Shown here in pieces: positions 17,389-25,600 of a DNA stretch of 64,000 nt. The stretch is taken from the NCBI RefSeq assembly GCF_042944905.1, contig NZ_CP168496.1:2852001-2916000 (forward strand), written 5' to 3'. The DNA is from Psychrobacillus sp042944905. Lineage in GTDB: Bacteria > Bacillota > Bacilli > Bacillales_A > Planococcaceae. Numbering within the stretch: position 1 is the stretch's first letter; each line of letters starts with the position of its first letter. Below the pieces are notes generated by a model. The model was given only the letters and a program-made list of their open reading frames with translations. It was not told where the DNA came from and searched no databases. A program made the position numbers and the translations under genes.

Positions 17389-17484
17389 ATGACTACTTTC
17401 CAAGTATTGGTGCTAATGATTGGCTTTTCTACGTTAATCGTATCTATTCTTGCACTGTCATATACTTTTTCACAAAAAAAGTAA
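17389..17484 (+). CDS. Putative holin-like toxin (type I toxin), 31 aa
   Basis: The peptide begins MTTFQVLVLMIGF and ends LALSYTFSQKK: one membrane helix with a basic tail. This is the pattern of the short 'putative holin-like toxin' family, known in Bacillus as membrane toxins of type I toxin-antitoxin pairs. Ribosome binding site GGAAGGAG (17373-17380) is 8 nt before ATG 17389. The leader contains a hairpin CACCGATATTTTTTGGTG just upstream. The 3' region overlaps a convergent terminator that would end an antisense RNA. Confidence 0.75.
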   Translation: MTTFQVLVLMIGFSTLIVSILALSYTFSQKK

Positions 17485-17562
17485 ACCGCCCCTACAACCT
17501 AGTCAGTGACGGGACGGTTTACTCTACCTAAACTGCTGATCGCCTTTGGAGCGATACTATTT
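17480..17562 (-). ncRNA. Candidate antisense antitoxin RNA
   Basis: A minus-strand intrinsic terminator (arms AGTAAACCG...CGGTTTACT, 17480-17523, then TTTTTTTG) lies at the 3' end of the toxin gene. A small hairpin ATCGC/GCGAT lies upstream of it. The arrangement fits a short RNA that pairs with the toxin mRNA 3' end. I could not place its promoter firmly, so the 5' end is a guess. Confidence 0.4.
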
Positions 17563-17568
17563 TATTGC

Positions 17569-17608
17569 AAGACTGTTTTGGTGTTAGTTGCACCAAACAG
17601 TCTTTTTT
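17569..17608 (+). terminator. Terminator of the toxin mRNA
   Basis: Stem AAGACTGTTTTGGTG / CACCAAACAGTCTT with a loop of about 6 nt and TTTTTT. Confidence 0.85.
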
Positions 17609-17746
17609 AATATACTCAATTTCTATTTCATTATAACATAATTGCAGGAATTTTCAATGAATAACCGTTATTATACAGGTTCACTATGCTAGACACAACT
17701 TCATAACAAATGTCTAATTTATTTCTAACACAAGGAGCGTATTCAA

Positions 17747-17786
17747 AAGCATCTTATTAAGCTGTAGAATAAAATGCTTTTTTAGT
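17747..17786. terminator. Intrinsic terminator of the DUF2089 operon
   Basis: AAAAGCATCTTATT pairs with AATAAAATGCTTTTTT. T tracts occur on both strands, so it can act in both directions. Confidence 0.65.
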
Positions 17787-17804
17787 TTTTGCCTATTCAA
17801 TCAT

Positions 17805-18086
17805 CTACAACCTTATAAAAACTTCTGTTCCATCTTTTGCTTTTACGTCAACTATACTAAGCCCTCTATGCCTTTTCAGTTCTTTCACAATTTCCTGTAA
17901 TTCCTTTTTATTAAATTGCGGAATCATAACTGACATTTCTTTTCCCTTCATGCCTTCAATGGTCCATTTGTTTATCATTTTATTCAACAATTGGGAAGAA
18001 AGTATAGTAATACCGATGTTTAACACCAGATAAGGAACTGGAATAGAGAGTCTTACTGCCTTTGATTTCACCTTTACGTTTAACAT
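17805..18086 (-). CDS. Small hypothetical protein, paralogue of the SHOCT-like gene product
   Basis: 93 aa. It begins LNVKVKSKAVRLSIPVPYLVLNI and ends VKAKDGTEVFIRL. This matches the layout of the C-terminal half of the protein encoded at 18096-18482 (MLKVRVVSA...LPIKLVKVVLLAG...DVRSANGDTISVTIE), so it is probably a paralogous domain without the SHOCT part. It is the last gene of a three-gene operon, 9 nt after its neighbour. Function unknown; proteins of this type accompany DUF2089 regulators. Confidence 0.65.
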   Translation of the reverse strand: MLNVKVKSKAVRLSIPVPYLVLNIGITILSSQLLNKMINKWTIEGMKGKEMSVMIPQFNKKELQEIVKELKRHRGLSIVDVKAKDGTEVFIRL

Positions 18087-18095
18087 ATGGGTACT

Positions 18096-18482
18096 CTATT
18101 CAATCGTAACGGAAATTGTGTCGCCATTTGCAGATCTAACATCGACAATTTGTCCGTCTAATTCATTTTCAATTGCATCTAGAATTAAACTAATATCGAT
18201 ATCCTTTACATATTTTTGCGATTGAGGAATACTCGAAGCAATATTGTGACCAGCTAATAATACAACTTTCACAAGCTTAATTGGCAAATTGACATTAACA
18301 TTATCATTTTCAGCTGATACAACACGTACTTTCAACATTTTGTCTGCATAGGTAGTAGACCTTGGTGAAGTAGTGCTTCCAGATTCTCTAACTTTTAATA
18401 CTTGGATAAGCTCAGATGCCTTTGCTGCATCCACTTTCCCTTCCTGTACCATATTTAATACTTTTTCAATTTCTGCATTCAT
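18096..18482 (-). CDS. SHOCT-like domain protein
   Basis: 128 aa. The N-terminal 30 residues (IEKVLNMVQEGKVDAAKASELIQVL) are a SHOCT-like helical hairpin. The same motif ends the DUF2089 protein encoded just upstream (MLESGEITSEEALKLLKD). A flexible Ser/Thr linker leads to a beta-type domain (LKVRVVSAENDNVNVNLPIKL) that recurs in the next gene. ATG 18482 is 12 nt after the DUF2089 stop. Shared hairpins suggest that the proteins interact. Confidence 0.7.
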   Translation of the reverse strand: MNAEIEKVLNMVQEGKVDAAKASELIQVLKVRESGSTTSPRSTTYADKMLKVRVVSAENDNVNVNLPIKLVKVVLLAGHNIASSIPQSQKYVKDIDISLILDAIENELDGQIVDVRSANGDTISVTIE

Positions 18483-18494
18483 CTCTAATTCCCC

Positions 18495-18860
18495 CTATTC
18501 ATCTTTTAAAAGCTTCAGCGCTTCTTCCGAAGTTATTTCTCCGCTTTCTAACATTTCAATAACTTTTTTCTCGTCCACTTCGTTTTTCTTCTTTGTTTCG
18601 TATCCAAGGGAACTAACAACCTCATTTAATTTCCCCCGAACTGTTGGATATGAAATCCCCAATTCCTTTTCAACTTCCTTAATATTGCCTCGACATGTTA
18701 GAAATACTTCAACAAATCGAAGTTGCTCACTTGAGAGGGAAGCCAATTTGGATAATTCAAATTCATTTTCAATCGTTGTGTGACAATGAGAGCAATGTAG
18801 CTTTGTGATTTTTAACGTTTCACTACATACAGGGCAATGACTAATAACTGGATATCCCAT
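18495..18860 (-). CDS. DUF2089 transcriptional regulator-like protein
   Basis: 121 aa. A zinc ribbon CPVC...CSHC (residues 8-30) is followed by a sigma-like helix-turn-helix (RFVEVFLTCRGNIKEVEKELGISYPTVRGKLNEVV) and a C-terminal SHOCT-like hairpin. This is the DUF2089 architecture, considered DNA-binding. ATG 18860 has AAAGGAGG 13 nt upstream, a rather long spacing. An extended open frame upstream has no better start. It heads the operon and probably regulates it. The region 18890-19000 upstream is extremely AT-rich. Confidence 0.8.
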   Translation of the reverse strand: MGYPVISHCPVCSETLKITKLHCSHCHTTIENEFELSKLASLSSEQLRFVEVFLTCRGNIKEVEKELGISYPTVRGKLNEVVSSLGYETKKKNEVDEKKVIEMLESGEITSEEALKLLKDE

Positions 18861-19130
18861 ATAACTGTTAATTCCTCCTTTCATTTGTATTCATCATATA
18901 TCAACTACTTTATAAAATCAATATTTTTATTAAATAATTAAATTTTTTTATATTAATTAATAAATAATGTTAATATAAAAATAAAATACATGAAAATGAA
19001 ATGAAAAATCTTCTTCTTTCTACAAAATTTCTGTAGTGAAAGGTGCTTCACTTTAGTTAATGAAATAATAGAAAAAACAGCCCACTTATACCAAATGTTT
19101 TTGGCTCTCGTGGACTGCTTTTAATCCGGA

Positions 19131-19805
19131 TTATAAAACTAACCCATCTTTCATTGTAATAATATGATCCGCGTAAGGGAGCATTTCTTCGTCATGGGTT
19201 ACCATCAACGTCGTGATGTTCAACGTCTTCGTCAACTCTCGAATCAATGTCATGACGTCTTTCGATCTTTTTGAGTCGAGGCTTGCTGTTGGCTCATCCG
19301 CAAATAGCATTTTAGGCTGGTGGATGATTGCACGGGCTATTGCCACTCGTTGTTTTTCTCCACCTGATAATGACGCGGGATAGGCTTCTTTTCGATGATC
19401 CATTTCTACCAATTTGAGTGTTTTTTCCACTTCTTCTTTTTGTACACGTTTACTCATCTTCGTTTCTGACACGTCTAGCATTAGCATCAGTTGTTCTTCT
19501 ACTGTGAGAAATGGGACGAGGTGGGATGATTGAAAAACAAATCCAAACTCGCTTGCTCGTATCTTTCGAATCTGCTCCTGGTTCATGTTCGTCATATTTT
19601 TTCCTTGGAAGATTACTTTGCCATCTGATGCGCGTTGCAGTCCTGCGGCAATGGTAAGGATTGTACTTTTACCTGAGCCAGATGCACCAACTAAGGCAGT
19701 TATTTCTCCTTCTTGAAGAGAAAGGTTAATACCTTTTAATACTTGTTCTTGCACTTCACCATTCGTAAACGTTTTTGTTACTTCGTCGATTGTAAAGATT
19801 GTCAT
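19131..19805 (-). CDS. ABC transporter ATP-binding protein (LolD/MacB type)
   Basis: 224 aa. Walker A is GASGSGKST, the signature LSGGEKQRVAIARA, Walker B MLFADEPTAS, and the H-loop VTHDEE. The sequence clusters with exporters that pair with FtsX-like permeases. Its ATG lies one base after the stop of the permease gene, with GGAGAGGTG as ribosome binding site. Together they form a membrane complex for efflux or lipoprotein/peptide release. The substrate is unknown. Confidence 0.9.
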   Translation of the reverse strand: MTIFTIDEVTKTFTNGEVQEQVLKGINLSLQEGEITALVGASGSGKSTILTIAAGLQRASDGKVIFQGKNMTNMNQEQIRKIRASEFGFVFQSSHLVPFLTVEEQLMLMLDVSETKMSKRVQKEEVEKTLKLVEMDHRKEAYPASLSGGEKQRVAIARAIIHQPKMLFADEPTASLDSKRSKDVMTLIRELTKTLNITTLMVTHDEEMLPYADHIITMKDGLVL

Positions 19806-19806
19806 A

Positions 19807-20841
19807 TTACACCTCTCCTTGTTGGATAGCTTGCAATGGTTCCACTTTTTTAATTTGAAGTCCAGAAAGCGTTGCGCCTATAAATCCGATGATTATAAAA
19901 ATGATCGATAATTGAATAGTTGTAGCGAGTGTTAAGCTGAAAGGCATTCCTTCAGGTGCAATCGTTGCAAAACCTTGGCTTAACGCAACAGACAATACAA
20001 GTGCAATCAAGGTGATAACAATCATTTGATACCACATCATACCGAACAATCGGCTTGTTTTAACACCGAGCGCCTTCAAGATTCCGTATAGCCCAATCTT
20101 TTGAACGTTCATCATGTAGAAGAATATTGCGAACAACATTCCACTAATGACCACCAAAAACCAAACAATCATATTTAGTGACATTTGTTCCGCATTGTAA
20201 CTTGGAATCGTATTTAGGAAATCTTTATTAGAAAATGATTGTAAACCCGATATATCTTGTACTTTCTCTTTACCCGGTATGAAAATCAATTGCATTTCAT
20301 GTGCACGGTAAATTTCTTTATAGTCTTCCATATTAATGAAAGCAACAGGGGCATGACTATATTTTTGTTGATCAACAAATCCCGTCACTTTAAATTCTCC
20401 ATTAAACTGATTGTTCGTTAAGATATCTCCGACTTTTATCCCATCGTCTTCCATTGAGCGATCGAGGATTACTTCACCTTTACCTACGGATTCAAATAAC
20501 TTCGAATCTGTTGAAGTGACAAAAGCGACACTATGCTGCTTGTCTTCCGTATCGTTCACAAAACCCATTTGAATCGAAAATGCCATTGCATCTTTCTGTT
20601 TATTTAATATGTCTGCTTGTGCATCTACATCTATTCTCGAAAGATTGTACGTTTCATTCGCATCCGCATTCATATAGAATTGTCCATCTGGTAAATCTTT
20701 TATCAAAGCCGCATTATCTTGAGATAGCCCATTTGATAATCCAGAAATGATAAATGTTAAAAAGCTGACTAAAAATATGATTGATCCTAATATCGTAAAC
20801 TTTGCTTTATTCTTTTTCATTTCTTTCCATGCAATATTCAT
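19807..20841 (-). CDS. FtsX-like ABC permease
   Basis: 344 aa. An N-terminal helix (FTILGSIIFLVSFLTFIISG) is followed by a large extracytoplasmic domain (about residues 45-220) and three C-terminal helices, the MacB/FtsX layout. GTG/ATG alternatives are poor; ATG 20841 follows GGAGGCGG. It is the first gene of the pair with the ATPase. No regulator is adjacent. Confidence 0.88.
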   Translation of the reverse strand: MNIAWKEMKKNKAKFTILGSIIFLVSFLTFIISGLSNGLSQDNAALIKDLPDGQFYMNADANETYNLSRIDVDAQADILNKQKDAMAFSIQMGFVNDTEDKQHSVAFVTSTDSKLFESVGKGEVILDRSMEDDGIKVGDILTNNQFNGEFKVTGFVDQQKYSHAPVAFINMEDYKEIYRAHEMQLIFIPGKEKVQDISGLQSFSNKDFLNTIPSYNAEQMSLNMIVWFLVVISGMLFAIFFYMMNVQKIGLYGILKALGVKTSRLFGMMWYQMIVITLIALVLSVALSQGFATIAPEGMPFSLTLATTIQLSIIFIIIGFIGATLSGLQIKKVEPLQAIQQGEV

Positions 20842-21154
20842 TTTTACGCCGCCTCCGTATTTTCTTGATATCTAGAGTATAGTATCGCTAGGTGAACGGA
20901 AGATGAATTCAGTGTTACGCTTTTGGAGAATTTAGTCGAGGAATTATCATAATGAATTTATTGCAGGAAACCACGTCTGTTGATTAACCACTTTCTTACA
21001 CAAGACACTTGTAAGGAAAGCATTAAAATCTTCGTTAGAATTTGTTTGTTTTCGTTTCGGTACGGACGAAGGTAAAATTTCGGGCACACAGCGTTTTTTT
21101 ATTACGCATAATATAGAACGGATTTTTTATATAGTGCGCATTAGTTACCGCATG

Positions 21155-21290
21155 GATTTTCGCTGCAGGGCGGACGCTTTCCGCCGGGTGAGCGATGAGC
21201 CATCACCGTCGCATGCGCGCCGTTTGTGATGGCTCATCTGTCTCACTCATCCGGCAGGAGTCGCCGCCCTTTCGCTCCAATCTCATAGAG
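21155..21290. repeat. GC-rich palindromic intergenic repeat (orientation A)
   Basis: It starts near GGATTTTCGCTGCAGGGCGG and ends with CCGCCCTTTCGCTCCAAT. Internally GATGAGCCATCAC pairs with GTGATGGCTCATC (13 bp). It is far richer in G+C than its surroundings. Sequences with CTGCGGG/CCGCCCTTTCGC are, to my knowledge, widespread as intergenic repeats in Bacillaceae; this copy cannot be matched to a named family here. Confidence 0.7.
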
Positions 21291-21370
21291 CCTTGCTAAC
21301 TATTTGATAGTGCCGCACAACGGCAAAAATATACACTCTATTCATCCGGATACAATCACCCATTAAATAA

Positions 21371-21440
21371 TGCGCAACATAAGATTCTTTTTACGCAACA
21401 TTAAAAGGCATTTACGCAATATATTGGTTAGTGGTCGCGT
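21371..21440. repeat. Short 21-bp repeat array, TACGCAACAT family
   Basis: Cores TGCGCAACAT (21371), TACGCAACAT (21392) and TACGCAATAT (21413) are exactly 21 bp apart; a degenerate fourth follows. The array sits between the two GC-rich palindromic repeats. Confidence 0.6.
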
Positions 21441-21503
21441 TAACAGAGTATTTTATCTAATTTACCGATTTATCGGATATGATTTCTAAGAAGTGCCACA
21501 TAA

Positions 21504-21628
21504 AGTTGGATTTAGCGCGGCGGTATGAGACTCCTGCGGGAATAGCGTTAGCTGAAGACCCCGCAGCGCAGCGAGGAGGCTGAGGCAACGCCCGCGGAAA
21601 GCGAATACCAGAGCGCTAAATCCAGGTG
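21504..21628. repeat. GC-rich palindromic intergenic repeat (orientation B)
   Basis: The ends TTGGATTTAGCGC and GCGCTAAATCCAGG form terminal inverted repeats. The interior contains GAGACTCCTGCGGG and CCGCGGAAAGCG. It is related to the 21155-21290 copy but in the opposite orientation. It resembles a MITE or REP-like element. Confidence 0.7.
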
Positions 21629-21788
21629 GTTACTATTTAGAGACTATATGGTGCGCACTATACAAACAACGCTTTCTTTGCCCACTTTAATAAGTTCGAT
21701 GCTAGTTTATAGAGATACTCTGCATAGATAAAGTTAAGCGGGAATTTATAAAAGCTTACATATTAATAACTTTAGGCAATTTTAACTA

Positions 21789-21816
21789 TTGATACTAAAG
21801 AAACTTACTATATAAT
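21789..21816 (+). promoter_or_regulatory. Sigma-A promoter of the C39-like lipoprotein gene
   Basis: -35 TTGATA (21789-21794), 16-bp spacer, -10 TATAAT (21811-21816). Confidence 0.65.
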
Positions 21817-21856
21817 CAATTCTTGTGTTTAAAAATTATGAAAAGGATGGGGATAA

Positions 21857-22843
21857 ATGAAAAGAACCCTTACAGCAGTTTTAGCATCCGCAATGCTATT
21901 ATTATCTGCATGCTCAGCAAACTCAGATACAAAAGAAGCGGAAGTTAATAAGGAAGTAGATACAAAAGCGTCAGCCGAAACTACTGTGGCAGTTAAACCA
22001 CCAACAATTGAAGGTAAAGATTTTGATGAAATGGGTGGAGCAGATGGTTATGCATTTGCGGGAGATAACAAGAATTCTCGCTACTACAAAACACCAGATT
22101 TTTATCATGCTAAATCAGATGATCAGTTACTTATTATAGAAAATTTTAAAACGTTCCAACAAACGACTGAATGGTCTTGTGGTCCAGCTACATCCTTAAT
22201 GGTAGCAAATCATTTTGGTGTAACGGATTTAACGGAGATGGAAATTGCTGAAAAAATGAAAGCAATGACAGATCTTGATATACCAGGAGCAAAGCCTGGC
22301 TCAGCAAACAATTTCCCTGAATATGGTTCAGATGTAAGTCAACTCAATGATTTCTTTTCAAGCCTAGAAGGTTTTGAAGTTGTTGATACAAGTTATCGTA
22401 AAGATGTTGCAGCATCTGATTTAATTAAAGATACAGATGGCGCTACAGAAAATAACGTAGGTAACCTCCCTGCTACATTTACTTGGAATAGCTTATATGC
22501 TTCTGAAAACACTGACACTACAGAAGCTTGGGTTAAAGATGCTAAAGATAGCTATTTTGTTAAATGGTTAACAAATCACTTATCAAATAACCGTCCTATT
22601 ATGGTTGAATGGTCAGATTGGGACGGGCATTGGCAAGCAATCATTGGTTACGATAATAATGGCACACCAGGCATTGGTGATGATATGTTAATCTTTGCTG
22701 ATCCTTATGATACTTCCGATCAATGGCAAGATGGCTATTATTTCTATCCATTAGAGCGCTGGTTTGCACAATGGAATGACCGCAATATTGCACCAAAACC
22801 ATTCCAATTACAACCATATATCGTTGTTGATAAACAGAAATAA
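21857..22843 (+). CDS. Lipoprotein with C39-like cysteine peptidase domain
   Basis: 328 aa. The signal peptide ends in the lipobox LLSAC, giving a membrane-anchored extracellular protein. The catalytic region TTEWSCGPATSLMV (Cys near residue 109) and the later DGHWQAIIGYD (catalytic His) fit the C39-like/papain-fold family. The Asp of ADPYDTSDQW is a candidate third residue. Such domains cleave double-glycine leaders when fused to ABC transporters, but here no transporter or bacteriocin gene is adjacent, so the role is open. Ribosome binding site AAAGGATGGGG precedes ATG 21857. Confidence 0.82.
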   Translation: MKRTLTAVLASAMLLLSACSANSDTKEAEVNKEVDTKASAETTVAVKPPTIEGKDFDEMGGADGYAFAGDNKNSRYYKTPDFYHAKSDDQLLIIENFKTFQQTTEWSCGPATSLMVANHFGVTDLTEMEIAEKMKAMTDLDIPGAKPGSANNFPEYGSDVSQLNDFFSSLEGFEVVDTSYRKDVAASDLIKDTDGATENNVGNLPATFTWNSLYASENTDTTEAWVKDAKDSYFVKWLTNHLSNNRPIMVEWSDWDGHWQAIIGYDNNGTPGIGDDMLIFADPYDTSDQWQDGYYFYPLERWFAQWNDRNIAPKPFQLQPYIVVDKQK

Positions 22844-22861
22844 TTCAGTAATTAAAAAGGT

Positions 22862-22898
22862 CGACATAATTCATTTAGGTGAATTATGTCGATGTTAT
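22862..22898 (+). terminator. Terminator of the C39-like gene
   Basis: Perfect 12-bp stem CGACATAATTCA / TGAATTATGTCG with a 6-nt loop. The T tract is weak (ATGTTATTGTTT). Confidence 0.6.
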
Positions 22899-23002
22899 TG
22901 TTTAGAGCAGGTATTCAAGTTAAGACTATTCTCATGAGTAACTTCTTTTCTTCCGTATATTGTTGTTAAATTCTTCATTAGTTGAGTTATCCCTTTTCAA
23001 TA

Positions 23003-23054
23003 AAAAAAGTGTTTTCTTTCTACAGAATTTCATCTGTAAAAGAAAACACTTTTA
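23003..23054. terminator. Strong bidirectional terminator
   Basis: AAAAGTGTTTTCTTT...ACAGA pairs with TCTGT..AAGAAAACACTTTT. It ends the EamA gene on the minus strand and may also stop the C39-like transcript. Confidence 0.85.
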
Positions 23055-23063
23055 TTCATAAAT

Positions 23064-24032
23064 TTAAGAAACACTTTCTTGTAAACTTCTTTTGACCTGC
23101 TTCAGTGCATCAAACTTCTGTCTCATTCTGACAAAAATATTATTGGAAATTAAAGCGAATATGATGAGCCCGACACCTATTACTTCATAAGATGTAACTT
23201 CATTGCCTTGAATACCGGAAATAACAAGCGTTGTAACTGGCACGAAGTTAATAAATAATAGACCATTTAAAGGAGAGAGGATACTAACTCCAATATTCCA
23301 TCCTAGCAAGGCAATAACCCCAGGAAAAATAATCATGAAGGATAAATGCGGACTTACAATTTTGATTGTTTCCATTGTCGGTAAATCTATCTTTCCAGAA
23401 AGAGTTAATACAAAAACGATTACAGCCGCAGTTCCTGTTCCTAATAGACAGCTTAACGTTGAATAGCGCAGCGCAGACCAACCTCTAAACTTATTTCCTC
23501 CCATTGTATAGACAACCCATCCAATAACCGCTAATAAGATAAGGAAAAATGGAATGATATTGTCTGTTGCAGATAAGAATGCACTAAAATTTCCTTTCGT
23601 AATCACGAGCAAAGCGCCGATAAAAGCTAGTAATACACATACTAATGTGAACGTAAATGGTTTTCTTCTATGTAGTATCCAAAATATCACTATAGATATC
23701 ATCGGCATTAAAGATTCCATAATTGAAGCAACCATCACCCCTGGCCCTCCTAAGAGATTTTCTCCAAAAAAGATTAGTAAGTTATATACAGTAAAAGCCA
23801 TCGTACCGAAAAACCACAATAGTATCCCTTTTCCTTCAAATCGAAATGCCTGTTTACCTTCTTTCCATAAAAGAATCACAACTAAAATAGCTGTTACTGT
23901 TCCATAACGGAAAATAGTAAAGTAAAACGGATCAATATATTTAAAAGCATCATGTGCGACAGGAAACATAGCACCCCATGACACACTCGCAATAAAACAT
24001 AAAAAAGTACCTAATAAAATATTATTTTTCAT
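23064..24032 (-). CDS. EamA-family (DMT) transporter
   Basis: 322 aa with ten helices in two EamA repeats (FLCFIASVSWGAMFPVAHDAFKYIDP at the start, SPLNGLLFINFVPVTTLVIS in the second repeat). The C-terminal tail is basic. ATG 24032 has AAGGAG 11 nt upstream. It is divergent from a LysR gene with a 139-bp gap that holds a LysR-type box, so it is probably the regulated target. Substrate unknown. Confidence 0.87.
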   Translation of the reverse strand: MKNNILLGTFLCFIASVSWGAMFPVAHDAFKYIDPFYFTIFRYGTVTAILVVILLWKEGKQAFRFEGKGILLWFFGTMAFTVYNLLIFFGENLLGGPGVMVASIMESLMPMISIVIFWILHRRKPFTFTLVCVLLAFIGALLVITKGNFSAFLSATDNIIPFFLILLAVIGWVVYTMGGNKFRGWSALRYSTLSCLLGTGTAAVIVFVLTLSGKIDLPTMETIKIVSPHLSFMIIFPGVIALLGWNIGVSILSPLNGLLFINFVPVTTLVISGIQGNEVTSYEVIGVGLIIFALISNNIFVRMRQKFDALKQVKRSLQESVS

Positions 24033-24118
24033 CAAACAACAATCTCCTTCTCGGTTTTCCCTTATACATTAAACTTTATAAACCACTATCATGTAAAATG
24101 AGTAATATTGATGTTTAT

Positions 24119-24135
24119 TATCATTATTAGTGATA
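24119..24135. promoter_or_regulatory. Candidate LysR-type operator
   Basis: TATCATTATTAGTGATA is an interrupted palindrome containing ATC-N9-GAT, a LysR-type binding pattern. It is centred in the gap between the divergent EamA and LysR genes. Confidence 0.5.
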
Positions 24136-24171
24136 CCATAGAAAACATGCATGTTAGAAGGGGGTTCAAAA

Positions 24172-25050
24172 ATGGAGTTTAAAGATTTGGAGATTTTTCA
24201 AAAGGTCGCCGAAAAAGGGACTGTCACAGAAGCTGCAAAAGAATTAAGTTATGTACAATCAAATATCACATCGAGAATTCAGAAGCTCGAAACCGAGTTA
24301 AATACTCCATTGTTTAACCGACACAATCGTGGAATGAGTTTAACACCCGAAGGAAAAAAACTATTAGTATATTGCGAGAAAATACTTTCGCTAACAAACG
24401 AAATGAAAAAAGTGGTGCAAAGTAAAGAAGAACCGTCTGGAAAATTAGAGATTGGCACAGTAGAAACTGTCATAAAACTACCTACTATTTTATCTACTTA
24501 TACGAAAAAGTATAAGAACGTTGATTTTTCCCTTTTCTCAGGAGTTACGGAAAAGTTACAGGAGAAAGTGTTGAACCACCGTTTGGACGGTGCTTTTGTA
24601 ACGGAGACAGACATCCATCCTGATTTAATCGCTCACGGTGTTTTTCAAGAAGAGCTTGTTTTAATATCGGATATGAACACGATATCCATTGAACAATTAA
24701 AGGACAAGCCATTCTTATGTTTTAGCAAGGGGTGTGGCTATCGAGCAAGACTCGAGGCTTGGTACACAGACGAAAATATTACCCCTAAAAAAGTAATGGA
24801 ATTCGGCACATTGGAAACCATTTTAAGTAGTGTTGTGGCAGGCCTTGGCATCACATTTGTTCCAAAATCAGCAGTCTCTCACTTGCAAGCAAGAGGCCTA
24901 ATCAAATGCCATTCTCTACCTGAAAAATATAGTAACATTAAAACAGTTTTTATCCGACGATCGAATACATATTTAACAACAACTATCGAGAAGTTCATCG
25001 AAACAATTGAACTTAGCAAAGGGGAAACATCTGAACTACTGTATTTTTAG
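24172..25050 (+). CDS. LysR-family transcriptional regulator
   Basis: 292 aa. The N-terminal winged helix-turn-helix (LEIFQKVAEKGTVTEAAKELSYVQSNITSRIQKLE) is followed by the type 2 periplasmic-fold effector domain. It resembles YofA/CitR-like regulators. ATG 24172 has GAAGGGGG upstream; an in-frame ATG at 24151 lacks one. It most likely controls the divergent EamA transporter gene and itself. Confidence 0.9.
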   Translation: MEFKDLEIFQKVAEKGTVTEAAKELSYVQSNITSRIQKLETELNTPLFNRHNRGMSLTPEGKKLLVYCEKILSLTNEMKKVVQSKEEPSGKLEIGTVETVIKLPTILSTYTKKYKNVDFSLFSGVTEKLQEKVLNHRLDGAFVTETDIHPDLIAHGVFQEELVLISDMNTISIEQLKDKPFLCFSKGCGYRARLEAWYTDENITPKKVMEFGTLETILSSVVAGLGITFVPKSAVSHLQARGLIKCHSLPEKYSNIKTVFIRRSNTYLTTTIEKFIETIELSKGETSELLYF

Positions 25051-25109
25051 CCTAGGATGTTTCTCGAAGGAAATTTTTTGCATAAAAAATCCATTAAATA
25101 TCTGAAAGA

Positions 25110-25220
25110 GACAAAACATACCAGGAAGGCGACAAATACAATGCGAGCGCTACAATTCTCCGCTAGGACATGACAAAATGCACTTCCAACGCTACAAACA
25201 ACATTCTTCTGTTACAGTAG
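25110..25220. repeat. Degenerate ~21-bp repeat array, [GT]ACAA core
   Basis: ACAA cores occur at 25111, 25132, 25152, 25173 and 25194, with ACAG at 25214, spaced 21, 20, 21, 21 and 20 bp. The core is only about 6 bp (GACAAA or CTACAA) and the rest varies. It starts 60 bp after the LysR gene stop. Confidence 0.5.
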
Positions 25221-25315
25221 AGAAAACTGTAAGGTACTCTGGATAATATAAGAGTTCACTGTATTTTTTTAACAGTTGTCATGATACTAAAAACCATTTT
25301 AAAGCGCTAGTATCT

Positions 25316-25338
25316 AATTACTTGAAATACAAGTAATT
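25316..25338. promoter_or_regulatory. Perfect palindrome, operator-like
   Basis: AATTACTTG-AAATA-CAAGTAATT, 9-bp arms. The form recalls HxlR/MarR-type operators, but no regulator or promoter is adjacent; its role is unknown. Confidence 0.35.
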
Positions 25339-25368
25339 CAAACGTATACTAAAGGTAATATCGGAATA

Positions 25369-25406
25369 AAATAAAAATGACCGTTTGATGCGCTAACATC
25401 AAACGG
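25369..25406 (-). terminator. Terminator of the second toxin mRNA
   Basis: CCGTTTGATG / CATCAAACGG (25381-25390 / 25397-25406). On the minus strand it is followed by ATTTTTATTTTATT. Confidence 0.75.
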
Positions 25407-25419
25407 CCAAATATAATAG

Positions 25420-25497
25420 TGGTTCCCATCAAGGGGGATTGGCTATTGATAGGTAATAACCCATCGAGCTCTCAACTCAAGGATGGGTTATTTTTTA
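25420..25497 (+). ncRNA. Candidate antisense antitoxin RNA for the second toxin
   Basis: A TATAAT (25412-25417) precedes about 75 nt that end in a plus-strand terminator: AATAACCCATC paired with GATGGGTTATT, then TTTTTT (25466-25497). The RNA would overlap the toxin mRNA 3' end convergently. The -35 is poor (TTGATG at 21-bp spacing). Confidence 0.5.
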
Positions 25498-25571
25498 TGG
25501 TTAAATGACAGAATCACTACGATCAATGTTGCAAAAGCTACTGCGAACATCAATGCTTCGAATACTGACAC
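25488..25571 (-). CDS. Putative holin-like toxin (type I toxin), 27 aa
   Basis: GTG start at 25571 with AAAGGGGGTG 6-7 nt upstream; the peptide is SVFEALMFAVAFATL then IVVILSFNHKK. It has one membrane helix and a dibasic tail, like the peptide at 17389-17484 and the holin-like toxin family. An in-frame GTG three codons earlier is possible. The mRNA terminator and a convergent antisense RNA candidate make a type I toxin-antitoxin layout. Confidence 0.72.
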   Translation of the reverse strand: MSVFEALMFAVAFATLIVVILSFNHKK

Positions 25572-25600
25572 TAGCACCACCCCCTTTCATACGGGAGTGA

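Noticed and set aside
18373..18783. 136-aa plus-strand Ser/Phe-rich frame
   Set aside because: Antisense to the SHOCT-like and DUF2089 genes, which have clear domains and ribosome binding sites.
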